From Luteipulveratus flavus (lineage in GTDB: Bacteria; Actinomycetota; Actinomycetes; Actinomycetales; Dermatophilaceae), in assembly GCF_029439465.1 (NCBI RefSeq), contig NZ_JAROAV010000004.1, positions 42,621 through 106,620 on the forward strand: a stretch of 64,000 bases of DNA, in the 5' to 3' direction. Positions 25,800 through 35,167 of this stretch are shown here, piece after piece (the stretch's first letter is position 1; each line of letters opens with the position of its first letter). The notes under the pieces were generated by a model. It made no database searches, had not been told where the DNA came from, and saw only the letters and a program-made list of their open reading frames with translations. A program made the translations under genes and the position numbers.

Positions 25800-25809
25800 G
25801 GCCGGCCGA

Positions 25810-27537
25810 TCACTTGGTGGCGATGACGTCCCGCAGACCGGCGCGCGTCTCGGGCGCCTCCTGCCGCGCGGCGTCGGAGGCCTCGTCGGTGTCCAGCTCC
25901 TGGGAGGCCCGCTCGGCGCGGACCCGCTCGACGTAGGCGTCGATCTCCTCGCGCACCTTGGCGTCGTCCCACCCGAGCACACCGGCCATGATCGCGGCGG
26001 TCTCCTCGGCCGCGTCGACCCCGCGGTGCCTGGTCTCGATGGACATCCGAGTACGGCGGGCGAGGACGTCGGCGAGGTGCAGGGCGCCCTCGTGCGTGAC
26101 GGCGTACTTCAGCTCGGCCCGCAGGTACTGCTCGGCGCTCTTCACCGGTTCCAGCATCGACGGGTCCTCCTCGGCGAGCGCGAGGACCTCGTGCAGCTGG
26201 GAGCCGTACCGGCCGAGGAGGTGCTCGATCCGCCACTCGGGCAGGCCGGTCTCCGCGGCGAGCTCGTGCTCGAGGTTGACCATCGCGGCGTAGCCGTCGG
26301 CTCCGATCAGCGGGACGTGCTCGGTGACCGAGTCCTTCAGCGGGCCGAGGTCCTGCGCAGCGGCGTCGACCGCGTCCTGCGCCATCACCCGGTACGTCGT
26401 GTACTTGCCGCCGGCGATCGCGATGAGTCCCGGCGCCGGCCGGGCGACGGCGTGCTCGCGGGACAGCTGGCTGGTGTCCTCGCTCTCACCGGCGAGCAGG
26501 GGTCGGAGCCCGGCGTACACCCCGACGATGTCGTCGCGCGTCACCGGCACGGCGAGCACGGTGTTGACGTGCTCGAGGATGTAGTCGATGTCGTGGGCCG
26601 TCGCCGCGGGATGCGCCAGGTCGTGCGTCCAGTCGGTGTCGGTGGTCCCGATGATCCAGTGCTGGTACCACGGGATGACGAACAGCACCGACTTCTCGGT
26701 GCGCAGGATGAGCCCGACCTCGCCGGCGATCCGGTCGCGCGGCACGAGGATGTGCACGCCCTTGCTCGCGCGGACCCGGAAGCGCCCTCGTCCGCCGGCC
26801 ATCTTCTGCACGTCGTCGGTCCACACGCCCGTGGCGTTGACGACGACCCTGGCTCGTACGGTCGCCCGCTCGTCGGTCTCGACGTCGCGCACGACCACCC
26901 CGGTGACCCGGTCGGCCTCCTTGATGATCTCCACGACCTCGGTGGAGGAGCGGACCACGGCGCCGTAGTGCGCTGCCGTGCGGGCGACCGTCATGGTGTG
27001 GCGCGCGTCGTCGGCCTGCGCGTCGTAGTAGCGCACCGCCCCGACGAGGGCGTCGGACTTCAGCCCCGGGAAGAGCTTGAGCGCGCCGCCGCGAGTGAGG
27101 TGCTTCTGCCGGGGTACCGAGCGTGCGCCGCCCATCTGGTCGTACATCGCCAGCCCGGTCGCGACGTACGGTCGCTCCCAGCCGCGGTGGCTCAGCGGGT
27201 ACAGGAAGGGAACCGGATGCACCAGGTGCGGCGCGATCCGGGTGAGCATCAGCTCGCGCTCCTTGAGCGCCTCGGCGACGAGCGAGAAGTTCAGCTGCTC
27301 GAGGTAGCGGAGGCCGCCGTGGAACAGCTTGGACGACCGCGAGGACGTCCCGCTCGCGAAGTCGCGCGCCTCGACCAGCCCGGTGCGGAGCCCGCGGGTC
27401 GCGGCGTCGAGCGCGGTGCCGGCGCCGGTCACCCCACCACCGATCACCAGCACGTCGAACTCGCGCTCGGTGAGCTCCTGCCAGGCGCGCTCGCGCTCGG
27501 ACGGCCCGAGCGTGGCGCTGAAGGGCTGCATGACCAT
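25810..27537 (-). CDS. glpD: Aerobic glycerol-3-phosphate dehydrogenase, 575 aa
   Basis: This FAD enzyme oxidises glycerol-3-phosphate to dihydroxyacetone phosphate and feeds electrons to the quinone pool. The N-terminus has the Rossmann FAD motif VLVIGGGVTGAG; SSKLFHGGLRYLEQ and the C-terminal GlpD cap domain follow. The length is normal for the family. ATG at 27537 is preceded by GAGAGGA; a second Met two codons later is possible. It is divergent from glpF-glpK, with 206 bp between them. Confidence 0.96.
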   Translation of the reverse strand: MVMQPFSATLGPSERERAWQELTEREFDVLVIGGGVTGAGTALDAATRGLRTGLVEARDFASGTSSRSSKLFHGGLRYLEQLNFSLVAEALKERELMLTRIAPHLVHPVPFLYPLSHRGWERPYVATGLAMYDQMGGARSVPRQKHLTRGGALKLFPGLKSDALVGAVRYYDAQADDARHTMTVARTAAHYGAVVRSSTEVVEIIKEADRVTGVVVRDVETDERATVRARVVVNATGVWTDDVQKMAGGRGRFRVRASKGVHILVPRDRIAGEVGLILRTEKSVLFVIPWYQHWIIGTTDTDWTHDLAHPAATAHDIDYILEHVNTVLAVPVTRDDIVGVYAGLRPLLAGESEDTSQLSREHAVARPAPGLIAIAGGKYTTYRVMAQDAVDAAAQDLGPLKDSVTEHVPLIGADGYAAMVNLEHELAAETGLPEWRIEHLLGRYGSQLHEVLALAEEDPSMLEPVKSAEQYLRAELKYAVTHEGALHLADVLARRTRMSIETRHRGVDAAEETAAIMAGVLGWDDAKVREEIDAYVERVRAERASQELDTDEASDAARQEAPETRAGLRDVIATK

Positions 27538-27743
27538 GGCGATTCCTCTCGGTCCGACGTGGTTGCGCCAAACGTTACGCCCCGTCCTGCTCCCACCGCT
27601 CGCCGCATTCACCGGGGGAACGTTTTGGGTGAACCCGTGGACGTGCGTCCGCTCGGAGCGGTAGGACTGGCAGCACGCTGAGCACGACGGAGTGGGCAGC
27701 ACCGGTCCGGCGCGGCCACCCGTCTCGTCTGAGAGGCACGGTC
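27538..27743. promoter_or_regulatory. Divergent glpD / glpFK control region
   Basis: Two loose inverted repeats are visible: TTCACC (27608-27613) with GGTGAA (27628-27633), and an AAACGTT/AACGTTT pair on either side. They are candidates for a GlpR- or catabolite-type operator; the regulator is not in the window. Confidence 0.35.
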
Positions 27744-28586
27744 ATGAGTCTTGGATCCGTTTTCGTGAGCGAGGTGATAGGCACCGGGCTCCTGACCCTG
27801 CTGGGCTGTGGTGTCGTCGCCAACGCCGTCCTACCGAGGAACAACGGTCACGAGGGTGGCTTCCTCATGATCAACTTCGGCTGGGGAATCGCCGTGTTCG
27901 CCGGCGTCTTCGCCGCGTACAAGTCCGGCGCCCACCTCAATCCGGCGGTGACACTCGGCCTGCTGGCCAACGACGCCGGTACGTACGCCAAGGGCGTCGA
28001 CATCACCGTGGGCTCCACGCTGACCTACCTCGCCGGCGAGTTCGTCGGAGCCTTTCTCGGGGCGCTGCTGTGCTGGGCGGCGTACAAGCGTCAGTTCGAC
28101 GAGCGTCTGGTCGATGACGCGGTGCCGGTCGAGGCAGCCGCCCGCAGCGCGCGGACCGATGGCCGGCTGGTGAGCGACGGCGAAGACCAGGCCCTGGTCG
28201 ACGAGCCTCAGGTGGAGACCACCCCCGGTGCACCGTCCCTCGGGGTCTTCTCGACCGGAGCGCAGATCCGCAGCACGCCGTGGAACCTCGTGACCGAGAT
28301 CATCGGCACGTTCGTCCTGGTCTTCGTCATCATCTGCTTCGGCAAGACGCCCTCCGGCCTCGGCCCGCTGGCCGTCGCCCTCCTGGTCGTCGGCATCGGC
28401 GCGAGCCTCGGTGGTCCGACGGGCTACGCCATCAACCCGGCGCGTGACCTCGGCCCGCGCATCGCGCACGCACTCCTCCCCATCCCGCACAAGGACAACA
28501 ACGACTGGGGCTACTCCTGGATCCCGGTCGTGGGCCCGATCATCGGGGGTGTGCTCGCAGGACTCGTCGCCAACATGTACATCTGA
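27744..28586 (+). CDS. glpF: Glycerol uptake facilitator (aquaglyceroporin), 280 aa
   Basis: This MIP-family channel has both NPA boxes, HLNPAVTLG and AINPARDLG; the Arg after the second NPA and the following Asp match glycerol-conducting members. A ~60-residue hydrophilic loop (about residues 115-175, rich in Glu, Asp and Ala) separates the two halves, longer than in E. coli GlpF. ATG at 27744 starts [13 protein letters not shown]. It is followed 34 bp later by glpK, so uptake and phosphorylation are coupled. Confidence 0.93.
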   Translation: MSLGSVFVSEVIGTGLLTLLGCGVVANAVLPRNNGHEGGFLMINFGWGIAVFAGVFAAYKSGAHLNPAVTLGLLANDAGTYAKGVDITVGSTLTYLAGEFVGAFLGALLCWAAYKRQFDERLVDDAVPVEAAARSARTDGRLVSDGEDQALVDEPQVETTPGAPSLGVFSTGAQIRSTPWNLVTEIIGTFVLVFVIICFGKTPSGLGPLAVALLVVGIGASLGGPTGYAINPARDLGPRIAHALLPIPHKDNNDWGYSWIPVVGPIIGGVLAGLVANMYI

Positions 28587-28620
28587 TCCACGAAAGCTGC
28601 TGAAGGACAAAGGAACTGAC

Positions 28621-30132
28621 ATGAGCAAGTACATCGCAGCGATCGATCAGGGCACCACGAGCACGCGGTGCATGATCTTCGATCAGTCGGGTGCGGTCGC
28701 GTCCGTCGCCCAGATGGAGCACGAGCAGATCTTCCCGAAGGCCGGGTGGGTCGAGCACAACCCCACCGAGGTCTGGGACAACACCCGCAAGGTGACGGCC
28801 GAAGCCCTCGCGCAGAAGGACCTCAAGGCGAGCGACATCGCCGCCGTCGGCATCACCAACCAGCGCGAGACCGCGGTGGTCTGGGACAAGACGACGGGCA
28901 AGCCGGTCTACAACGCGATCGTCTGGCAGGACACCCGCACCGACCAGATCGTCGAGGAGCTCGGCGGCTCGGAGGGAGCGGAGAAGTACAAGGCCAAGGT
29001 CGGCCTGCCGCTGGCCACGTACTTCTCCGGCCCGAAGGTCACCTGGATCCTGGACAACGTCGACGGTGCCCGGGAGAAGGCCGACAAGGGCGACCTGCTC
29101 TTCGGCAACATGGACACCTGGGTGCTGTGGAACATGACCGGCGGCACCGACGGCGGTGTCCACGTCACCGACGTGACCAACGCCTCGCGCACGATGCTGA
29201 TGGATCTGGACACCCTGAAGTGGGACGAGTCCATCGCGGCCGACATGAAGATCCCCATGTCGATGCTGCCGGAGATCCGCTCCTCCTCGGAGGAGTACGG
29301 CAAGGTCCGCGAGCGCGGCGTCCTCGCGGGCGTCCCGATCGCCGGCATCCTCGGCGACCAGCAGGCCGCGACGTTCGGACAGGTGTGCTTCGAGACCGGC
29401 ACGGCGAAGAACACCTACGGCACGGGCAACTTCCTCCTGCTCAACACGGGCGAGGAGAAGGTCATGTCCAAGAACGGCCTGCTGACGACGGTCTGCTACA
29501 AGATCGGCGACAACAAGCCGGTCTACGCCCTCGAGGGCTCGATCGCCGTGACCGGGTCGCTCGTGCAGTGGTTGCGCGACAACCTCGGCCTGATCAAGAA
29601 CGCCCCGGAGGTCGAGGACCTGGCCAAGCAGGTCGAGGACAACGGTGACGTCTACGTCGTCCCGGCGTTCTCGGGCCTGTTCGCCCCGCACTGGCGTTCG
29701 GACGCCCGCGGCGTGATCGTCGGCCTCACCCGGTACGCCACCAAGAACCACATCGCCCGGGCGGCGCTCGAGGCCGTGGCGTACCAGAGCAAGGAGGTCG
29801 TCGACGCGATGAACGCCGACTCCGGTGTCGACCTCACCGAGCTGAAGGTCGACGGCGGCATGGTCGGCAACGACACCCTGATGCAGTTCCAGGCGGACAT
29901 CCTGGACGTCCCCGTGATCCGGCCGAAGATCACCGAGACGACGGCGCTCGGGGCGGCGTACGCCGCGGGCCTCGCGGTCGGGTTCTGGAAGGACGAGGAC
30001 GAGCTGCGCAAGCACTGGGCCGAGGACAAGCGGTGGGAGCCGCAGATGGACGCCAAGGACCGCGACGCGGGCTACGCGAAGTGGAACAAGGCGGTCAAGC
30101 GCACCCTGGACTGGACCAAGGGCGACGCCTGA
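28621..30132 (+). CDS. glpK: Glycerol kinase, 503 aa
   Basis: It phosphorylates glycerol to glycerol-3-phosphate, trapping what GlpF admits and supplying GlpD. The FGGY-kinase motifs are present: [10 protein letters not shown] (ATP), NQRET, WQDTRT, and [17 protein letters not shown] near residue 345. The length is normal. ATG at 28621 follows AAAGGAACTGAC. A strong hairpin closes the operon. Confidence 0.97.
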   Translation: MSKYIAAIDQGTTSTRCMIFDQSGAVASVAQMEHEQIFPKAGWVEHNPTEVWDNTRKVTAEALAQKDLKASDIAAVGITNQRETAVVWDKTTGKPVYNAIVWQDTRTDQIVEELGGSEGAEKYKAKVGLPLATYFSGPKVTWILDNVDGAREKADKGDLLFGNMDTWVLWNMTGGTDGGVHVTDVTNASRTMLMDLDTLKWDESIAADMKIPMSMLPEIRSSSEEYGKVRERGVLAGVPIAGILGDQQAATFGQVCFETGTAKNTYGTGNFLLLNTGEEKVMSKNGLLTTVCYKIGDNKPVYALEGSIAVTGSLVQWLRDNLGLIKNAPEVEDLAKQVEDNGDVYVVPAFSGLFAPHWRSDARGVIVGLTRYATKNHIARAALEAVAYQSKEVVDAMNADSGVDLTELKVDGGMVGNDTLMQFQADILDVPVIRPKITETTALGAAYAAGLAVGFWKDEDELRKHWAEDKRWEPQMDAKDRDAGYAKWNKAVKRTLDWTKGDA

Positions 30133-30148
30133 CGGACCGGCGCACGAC

Positions 30149-30180
30149 GAAGGCCGGCACCCGATCGGGTGCCGGCCTTC
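30149..30180 (+). terminator. glpFK terminator
   Basis: Fourteen-bp perfect arms (30149-30162 and 30167-30180) with a GATC loop lie 16 bp after the glpK stop. The downstream gene is convergent, so it may serve both directions. Confidence 0.85.
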
Positions 30181-30213
30181 GGCATGTGCGCGGCCTCAGG
30201 AGACCGTCGGTGG

Positions 30214-31047
30214 TCAGCTGATGGTGACGGTGCGGGTCGCCGTCGCGGTGGTCGGACCGTTGTCGCCGCAGTAGCCGACCGTGAAGGTGATCGTGTAGGT
30301 GCCGGGCCCCGCGTACATGTTGGTGCCGTGCGGAAACGCGCCACTCATCGGCTCGGTCGACGCAGCGCTGTCGCACGTGGCGGCCCCGCCGTCGGACCCG
30401 ACCTGCTGGCCGTCGCCGAACGTGATCCGCGTGTAGGTCGGGTCGACACCGCCCGCCGTCGACGGGTGGACGTAGCCGCGGTAGGTGAAGGAGACCGCGA
30501 CCTGGGGGCTCTCGACCGACACCGACGGCACGATCGACAGGCGCGCCGGTACTTGTGTCGTGGAGGAGCTGGTCGTCGGCTCGGAGGTGGCGCTGGTCGC
30601 CTGGCTGCTGGGTGGGACGCTCGTCGCGTGCCGGCTCGCCTCGCTGCTCCGGGTCGGCGGGACGTACCGCGTGCGGGTCCGCGTCCCGGTGCCGGCCGGG
30701 GGGAGCGAGCGCGTGATCGACGCCGGCTCCGAGGCGGACGTGGTGCTGGGCGCACTGGTGGCCGCCGTCGTGGCGGTCGAGGGGCGCAGCGACAGCGAGG
30801 GCTCGGCGGCGACAGTGGCGCGGCGGTCGACGCCGCCGGTCACCACGAGGGTGCCGACGACCAGCGCCGCCGCGGCGAGGCCGCCACCGGCGATCGCCAG
30901 CGTGCGCCACTGACGTGGCCGCTCGGGTCGGCCGCTCAGCAGCCGGCGTACGTCCTGCTCGCGTCGGTGCTCCAGGTCCTGCGGGGTGACCTGCGCAGCA
31001 CGGGCCTCGAAGGCGTCGCGCAGCAGCTGTTCCAGGTCGGTACTCAC
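30214..31047 (-). CDS. Sigma-linked single-pass membrane protein with PKD-like C-terminus, 277 aa
   Basis: The cytoplasmic N-terminus (LEQLLRDAFEARAAQVTPQDL) is followed by one membrane helix (AIAGGGLAAAALVVGTLVV, ~residues 50-70), a long Ser/Thr linker and an extracellular beta domain with PGTYTITFTVGY and DGGAATC, which resembles a PKD fold. It is a paralogue of the next gene (31238-32191) over the first ~70 residues. By position downstream of a sigma factor it may act as an anti-sigma or sensor, although no zinc-binding ZAS motif is visible. GTG at 31047 is the start. Confidence 0.78.
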   Translation of the reverse strand: MSTDLEQLLRDAFEARAAQVTPQDLEHRREQDVRRLLSGRPERPRQWRTLAIAGGGLAAAALVVGTLVVTGGVDRRATVAAEPSLSLRPSTATTAATSAPSTTSASEPASITRSLPPAGTGTRTRTRYVPPTRSSEASRHATSVPPSSQATSATSEPTTSSSTTQVPARLSIVPSVSVESPQVAVSFTYRGYVHPSTAGGVDPTYTRITFGDGQQVGSDGGAATCDSAASTEPMSGAFPHGTNMYAGPGTYTITFTVGYCGDNGPTTATATRTVTIS

Positions 31048-31237
31048 GCTGTCCTCATGATCGGGTACATCGGTCGTACCTCCTGGCGGCTTCGCCCCTC
31101 CTCGAAGCCGCCAGACAGGTACACATCGAGAGCGCTCGCGGCGCTCCCACGGTTAAGGACGCACATCCACGGGCGAGGTTGTCGCCGGGCGACGGCATCT
31201 TCGGAGCGACCCGGTGACGTCCCTCACACGCGGACGG

Positions 31238-32191
31238 TCAGGAGCCGGGAGTGCTCACGCCGTCAGCGCTGCCCGGCCCGTCGGTCGCCGTGGAGTCGCC
31301 GGAGCCGGACCCAGGCGGCACGGCGGACGGCGAGCTGCCGCTCGTCGGCGACGCGGTCGAGGTGGGCTGGTCGGTGGTGTCGACGAAGAGCGAGAAGAGC
31401 CCGGCCTCCGACGTGCTGTCCACCGCGGTCGGGACGGAGGCGGCCATGGTGCTGGAGGGCGAGTGGTACCCACCCGCGTCCCGCGGCCAGCCGCCGAGCG
31501 CGGTGTTGTTGTCCAGGTAGCGCGTCAGCTGCATGGCGTTGCTGACGCGGATCTGGACGTAGCCGCTCGAGCGGCGCACCACGACGTACGTCAGGTCGGG
31601 TGGCATCGGGATGCTGGACATCTCGCCCTGGGCGACGAACTCGGACGGCACCGCCAACGGACCCGAGACGGAGCCGGGCGCTGCCGTGGACGCCACCGTC
31701 GGCTGCTCGGCCGTCGGCCGGCTCGTGCCCGTGATCGAGGACGCGGACGTCGGTGGCGGCACGCTCGCCTCGCGGGTGGGGCCGCTCGAGGTCGCGGCAG
31801 ACCGGGTCGGCTGCGGACGCGACTGACCACCGACGCTGGTGGCCGTCCGTGACGGGGTGGCCGGGGCGGTCCGCGGCGCGGAGCTCTGGCTCGACGGCAG
31901 CTGCGGCAGGCCGATCTCGTTGGAGGGGGAGCTCGTGGACGGCTCGCCTGCGAGCTGCGCGGTGCTGTCCGGCTCGTGCGTGACGACGACCGCGCCGACG
32001 ACCATGGCAGCGGCGGCGAGGCCGGCCGTCGCGACGTACAGGCTCCGGCGCGTCGTGCGCTCAGGAGGCAGCGGGGCGGCGAGGACGCGGCGCAGGTCGC
32101 GCTCGCGGTCGGTGTCCAGGTCGTGGGGGGTGACGCGCGAGGCGCTCGCCTCGAAGGCGTCCCGCAGCAGCCGCTCGAGGTCCTCGCTCAT
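31238..32191 (-). CDS. Sigma-linked single-pass membrane protein, 317 aa
   Basis: The same N-terminal plan as its downstream paralogue (LERLLRDAFEASASRVTPHDL), a membrane helix (ATAGLAAAAMVVGAVVV) and a Ser/Thr/Pro-rich extracellular region with a ~80-residue folded part (YVVVRRSSGYVQIRVSNAM). The ATG overlaps the sigma-factor stop (ATGA), which strongly links it to the sigma factor; an anti-sigma role is likely but no HxxxCxxC motif is present. The extracellular ends of the two paralogues have diverged. Confidence 0.82.
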   Translation of the reverse strand: MSEDLERLLRDAFEASASRVTPHDLDTDRERDLRRVLAAPLPPERTTRRSLYVATAGLAAAAMVVGAVVVTHEPDSTAQLAGEPSTSSPSNEIGLPQLPSSQSSAPRTAPATPSRTATSVGGQSRPQPTRSAATSSGPTREASVPPPTSASSITGTSRPTAEQPTVASTAAPGSVSGPLAVPSEFVAQGEMSSIPMPPDLTYVVVRRSSGYVQIRVSNAMQLTRYLDNNTALGGWPRDAGGYHSPSSTMAASVPTAVDSTSEAGLFSLFVDTTDQPTSTASPTSGSSPSAVPPGSGSGDSTATDGPGSADGVSTPGS

Positions 32192-32760
32192 GAGCGCCCC
32201 TCCTGGAGGTACTGCTGCAGCGTCTTCATCGCCCGACTCGCCTGCGACTTCACGGTGCCGTTGCTGACGCCCATCGTCTCGGCGATCTCGGTCTCGGACA
32301 GGCCGGACCAGAACCGCAGGATGAGGACCTCACGCTGCCGCTCGGGCAGCCGGTTGACGGCCTGCAGGACCTCGCGGTGCTCCTCGCTCAGCATCAGCTC
32401 GGCGTCGGCGGCAGGGCCGATGTCGGGCTCGGCGACCCGCAGGTGCGCGCGGACCGTACGGCGGCGACGCAGCGCCGAGCGGGACTGGTTGACGACGGCC
32501 TGGCGGATGTACCCGAGCGCGGCGCCCGGGTCGCGCAGCTGGTGCTGGCGCCGGTGCAGACCCAGGAACGCGTCCTGCACGACGTCCTCGGCGGAGGCGA
32601 GGTCGTCCACCAGAAGGCGGGCCAGTCGAACCATCGAGAGGTGATGAGCGGCGTACAGCGCCGCGAGATCCACCTCGGACTCGGCCACCGAACGCGCTCC
32701 TGTCAGATCCACCAGACTCTCCCCGGACGGCCGGGGAGACGCCAACGCCAAGGTTGTCAT
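32188..32760 (-). CDS. SigE-family RNA polymerase sigma factor (ECF-type), 190 aa
   Basis: Region 2 is ALYAAHHLSMVRLARLLV then SAEDVVQDAFLGLHRR; region 4 is LPERQREVLILRFWSGLSETEIAETMGVSNGTVKSQASRAM, quoted here in parts LPERQREVLILRFW and SNGTVKSQASRAM, an HTH typical of SigE-type ECF factors. It overlaps the first membrane protein by 4 bp. ATG at 32760 follows a G-rich Shine-Dalgarno stretch. The regulon is unknown. Confidence 0.9.
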   Translation of the reverse strand: MTTLALASPRPSGESLVDLTGARSVAESEVDLAALYAAHHLSMVRLARLLVDDLASAEDVVQDAFLGLHRRQHQLRDPGAALGYIRQAVVNQSRSALRRRRTVRAHLRVAEPDIGPAADAELMLSEEHREVLQAVNRLPERQREVLILRFWSGLSETEIAETMGVSNGTVKSQASRAMKTLQQYLQEGRS

Positions 32761-32891
32761 GATCCGCCCCCCTGATGGGATGTCGCTCGCGTTCGTGATG
32801 GTCCCGTCATCAGCACAGACGCCTGGACCGGACCGAGGTTGCATCAGGGAAACAGGTCTTGACCGTTGCCTTACCTGTCACGTACTGCGGT

Positions 32892-32924
32892 CGGCCCGGC
32901 GCTCCGCACAGGAGCGCCGGGCCG
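32892..32924. terminator. Hairpin terminator of the PEP carboxykinase gene
   Basis: Fourteen-bp arms (32892-32905 and 32911-32924) around a GCACA loop lie 35 bp past the stop of the minus-strand PEP carboxykinase gene. Confidence 0.8.
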
Positions 32925-32958
32925 GTTACGTCGTTGTCCGTGAACGGACGAGGGGAGT

Positions 32959-34785
32959 CTACGACTCGCCGAGGCGAGCCTTGAGGGCGTCCAGCTCGAC
33001 CCGCAGCTGGGTGGGGAGCTGGTCACCGAACTTGGCGAACCACTCCTCGATCTGCGGGATCTCGGCCTTCCACTCCTCGGCGTCGACGGCGAGCGCGGCC
33101 TCCAGGGCCTGGTCGCTCATGTCGAGGCCGTCGGTGTCGAGGCTGTCGGCGGTCGGCACGTGACCGATCGGCGTCTCGACCGCGGCCGCCTTGCCCTCGA
33201 TGCGCTCGATGACCCACTTCAGGACGCGGGAGTTCTCGCCGAAGCCCGGCCACAGGAAGCCGCCCTCGTCGTCACGACGGAACCAGTTGACGTAGAAGAT
33301 CTTCGGCAGCTTGGTGGCGTCGGCGTCCTTGCCGAGGTTGACCCAGTGCTGGAAGTAGTCACCGGCGTTGTAGCCGATGAACGGCAGCATCGCCATCGGG
33401 TCGCGGCGCACCACGCCGACCTGGCCGGTCGCGGCGGCGGTCGTCTCCGAGGAGAGGGTCGCGCCCATGAACGTGCCGTGCAGCCAGTCGCGGGCCTCGG
33501 TCACCAGCGGGACCGTCGTCTGGCGGCGGCCACCGAACAGGATCGCCGAGATCGGCACGCCGTTCGGGTCCTCGTACTCGTCGGCCAGGATGTCGCACTG
33601 CTCGATCGGGGTGCAGTAGCGGGAGTTCGGGTGGCTGGACAGCTCGTCGCTGTCCGGCGTCCAGTCCTCGCCCTTCCAGGACGTGGCGTGGGCCGGCGTG
33701 TTCTCCAGGCCCTCCCACCAGATGTCGTTGTCGTCGGTGAGGGCGACGTTGGTGAAGACCGAGTTGCCCTTGTTGATCGTCTTCATGGCGTTCGGGTTGG
33801 TGTGCTCGTTGGTGCCCGGCGCGACTCCGAAGAAACCGAACTCGGGGTTCACCGCGTACAGGCGGCCGTCCTTGCCGAAGCGCATCCAGGCGATGTCGTC
33901 ACCGAGCGTCTCGACCTTCCAGCCCGGGATGGTCGGCTCGAGCATGGCCAGGTTGGTCTTGCCGCAGGCGCTCGGGAAGGCGGCGGCGACGTAGTAGACC
34001 TGCTGCTCGGGCGAGATGAGCTTGAGGATGAGCATGTGCTCGGCCAGCCAGCCCTCGTCGCGCGCCATGACCGAGGCGATGCGCAGCGAGTAGCACTTCT
34101 TGCCGAGCAGCGCGTTGCCGCCGTAGCCGGAGCCGTAGGACCAGATCGTGCGCTCCTCGGGGAACTGCACGATGTACTTCTCCGGGTTGCAGGGCCACTT
34201 GACGTCCTGCTGGCCCTCCTCGAGCGGCGCGCCGAGGGAGTGCAGCGCGGGGACGTACTTCGCGTCCTCGCCCAGCTCCTCGATGCGGCGCAGGATCTTG
34301 GTGCCCGTGCGGGCCATGACGCGCATGGACACGACGACGTACTCGGAGTCGGTGATCTCGACGCCGAACATCGGGCTCTCCGCGTCGAGGTGACCCATGA
34401 CGAAGGGGATGACGTACATCGTCCGGCCCTTCATGCAGCCGTCGTACAGGCCACGCATGAGGTCCTTCATCTTCTCCGGGGCCATCCAGTTGTTGGTGGG
34501 GCCGGAGTCCTTCTCGTCCACCGAGCAGATGAACGTGCGGTCCTCGACCCGCGCCACGTCGCTGGGGTCGGACGCGGCGTAGAAGCTGTTCGGCTTCTTC
34601 TCCTCGTTCAGGCGAACGAACGTGCCTGCCTCGACGAGCTTGTCGGTCAGCTCGGTCCACTCCTCGTCCGAGCCGGTCACCCAGTGGATGCGGTCGGGGG
34701 TGGTGAGTGCTGCGACCACGTCGACCCAGGCCTGGAGCTTGGCGTGCGAGGTGCCCGTGGTGGCAGGAGCGTCCGTTGCCGTCAT
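32959..34785 (-). CDS. pckG: Phosphoenolpyruvate carboxykinase (GTP), 608 aa
   Basis: It converts oxaloacetate and GTP to PEP, GDP and CO2, the entry to gluconeogenesis. The kinase P-loop is [12 protein letters not shown], with the metal site GDDIAWM and the guanine-binding region [19 protein letters not shown]. The 608-residue length is that of the GTP-dependent family common in actinobacteria. ATG at 34785 gives [11 protein letters not shown] perfect CRP-type box and a duplicated GGTGTGACCCACC element lie 138-375 bp upstream, so carbon-source control is likely. Confidence 0.97.
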   Translation of the reverse strand: MTATDAPATTGTSHAKLQAWVDVVAALTTPDRIHWVTGSDEEWTELTDKLVEAGTFVRLNEEKKPNSFYAASDPSDVARVEDRTFICSVDEKDSGPTNNWMAPEKMKDLMRGLYDGCMKGRTMYVIPFVMGHLDAESPMFGVEITDSEYVVVSMRVMARTGTKILRRIEELGEDAKYVPALHSLGAPLEEGQQDVKWPCNPEKYIVQFPEERTIWSYGSGYGGNALLGKKCYSLRIASVMARDEGWLAEHMLILKLISPEQQVYYVAAAFPSACGKTNLAMLEPTIPGWKVETLGDDIAWMRFGKDGRLYAVNPEFGFFGVAPGTNEHTNPNAMKTINKGNSVFTNVALTDDNDIWWEGLENTPAHATSWKGEDWTPDSDELSSHPNSRYCTPIEQCDILADEYEDPNGVPISAILFGGRRQTTVPLVTEARDWLHGTFMGATLSSETTAAATGQVGVVRRDPMAMLPFIGYNAGDYFQHWVNLGKDADATKLPKIFYVNWFRRDDEGGFLWPGFGENSRVLKWVIERIEGKAAAVETPIGHVPTADSLDTDGLDMSDQALEAALAVDAEEWKAEIPQIEEWFAKFGDQLPTQLRVELDALKARLGES

Positions 34786-34922
34786 GTTTCGCCTGCTTTC
34801 GGCGGTGGCCGGCCGGGACCGGCCGAACCGCCCTCGTTGGGGTGGTGCCCGCGTCATCGGGGGCGGTTCACCGACCGTACGCCCGGCGACGAAAGGGCCC
34901 CCAATCGCGAGGAGGCCGCCGA

Positions 34923-34940
34923 ATGTGACGCGCGTCACAT
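34923..34940. promoter_or_regulatory. CRP/GlxR-type box
   Basis: ATGTGACGCGCGTCACAT is a perfect 18-bp palindrome containing TGTGA-N6-TCACA, the consensus of cAMP-receptor proteins including mycobacterial Crp and corynebacterial GlxR. It lies about 140 bp upstream of the pckG start codon. Confidence 0.75.
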
Positions 34941-35110
34941 GTCTAGTGGGTTGTGTTGAGTTGTCCGTTCCGGCCGTCGCGAACCCGACGAGAGCCACGA
35001 CATTCGGACAATTCCGACCATCTTGTTTCAGCGATCCCGTGCGGGAATGCTTGCGTACGCCGAGCCGTCGCGGACCGTTCGCCTCGCGTCTTTCCGCCTC
35101 GGGTGGCGGC

Positions 35111-35159
35111 CCTCGGTGTGACCCACCGCGACCAGGCCGCCTCGGTGTGACCCACCGCG
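35111..35159. repeat. Two direct copies of a 20-bp imperfect palindrome, 29-bp period
   Basis: CCTCGGTGTGACCCACCGCG occurs at 35111-35130 and 35140-35159. Its core CGGTGTGACCCACCG is one base from the palindrome CGGTGTGACACACCG found at 49520-49534, where the two copies are also centred 29 bp apart. Confidence 0.6.
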
Positions 35160-35167
35160 GGAGGGGG

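Larger units (their letters stand above)
34786..35167. other. Control region upstream of pckG (382 bp)
   Basis: No gene is seen. It contains a perfect CRP-type palindrome at 34923-34940, a GTTGTCCG/CGGACAAT pair near 34961 and 35004, and two direct copies of a 20-bp element at 35111-35159. Confidence 0.6.
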
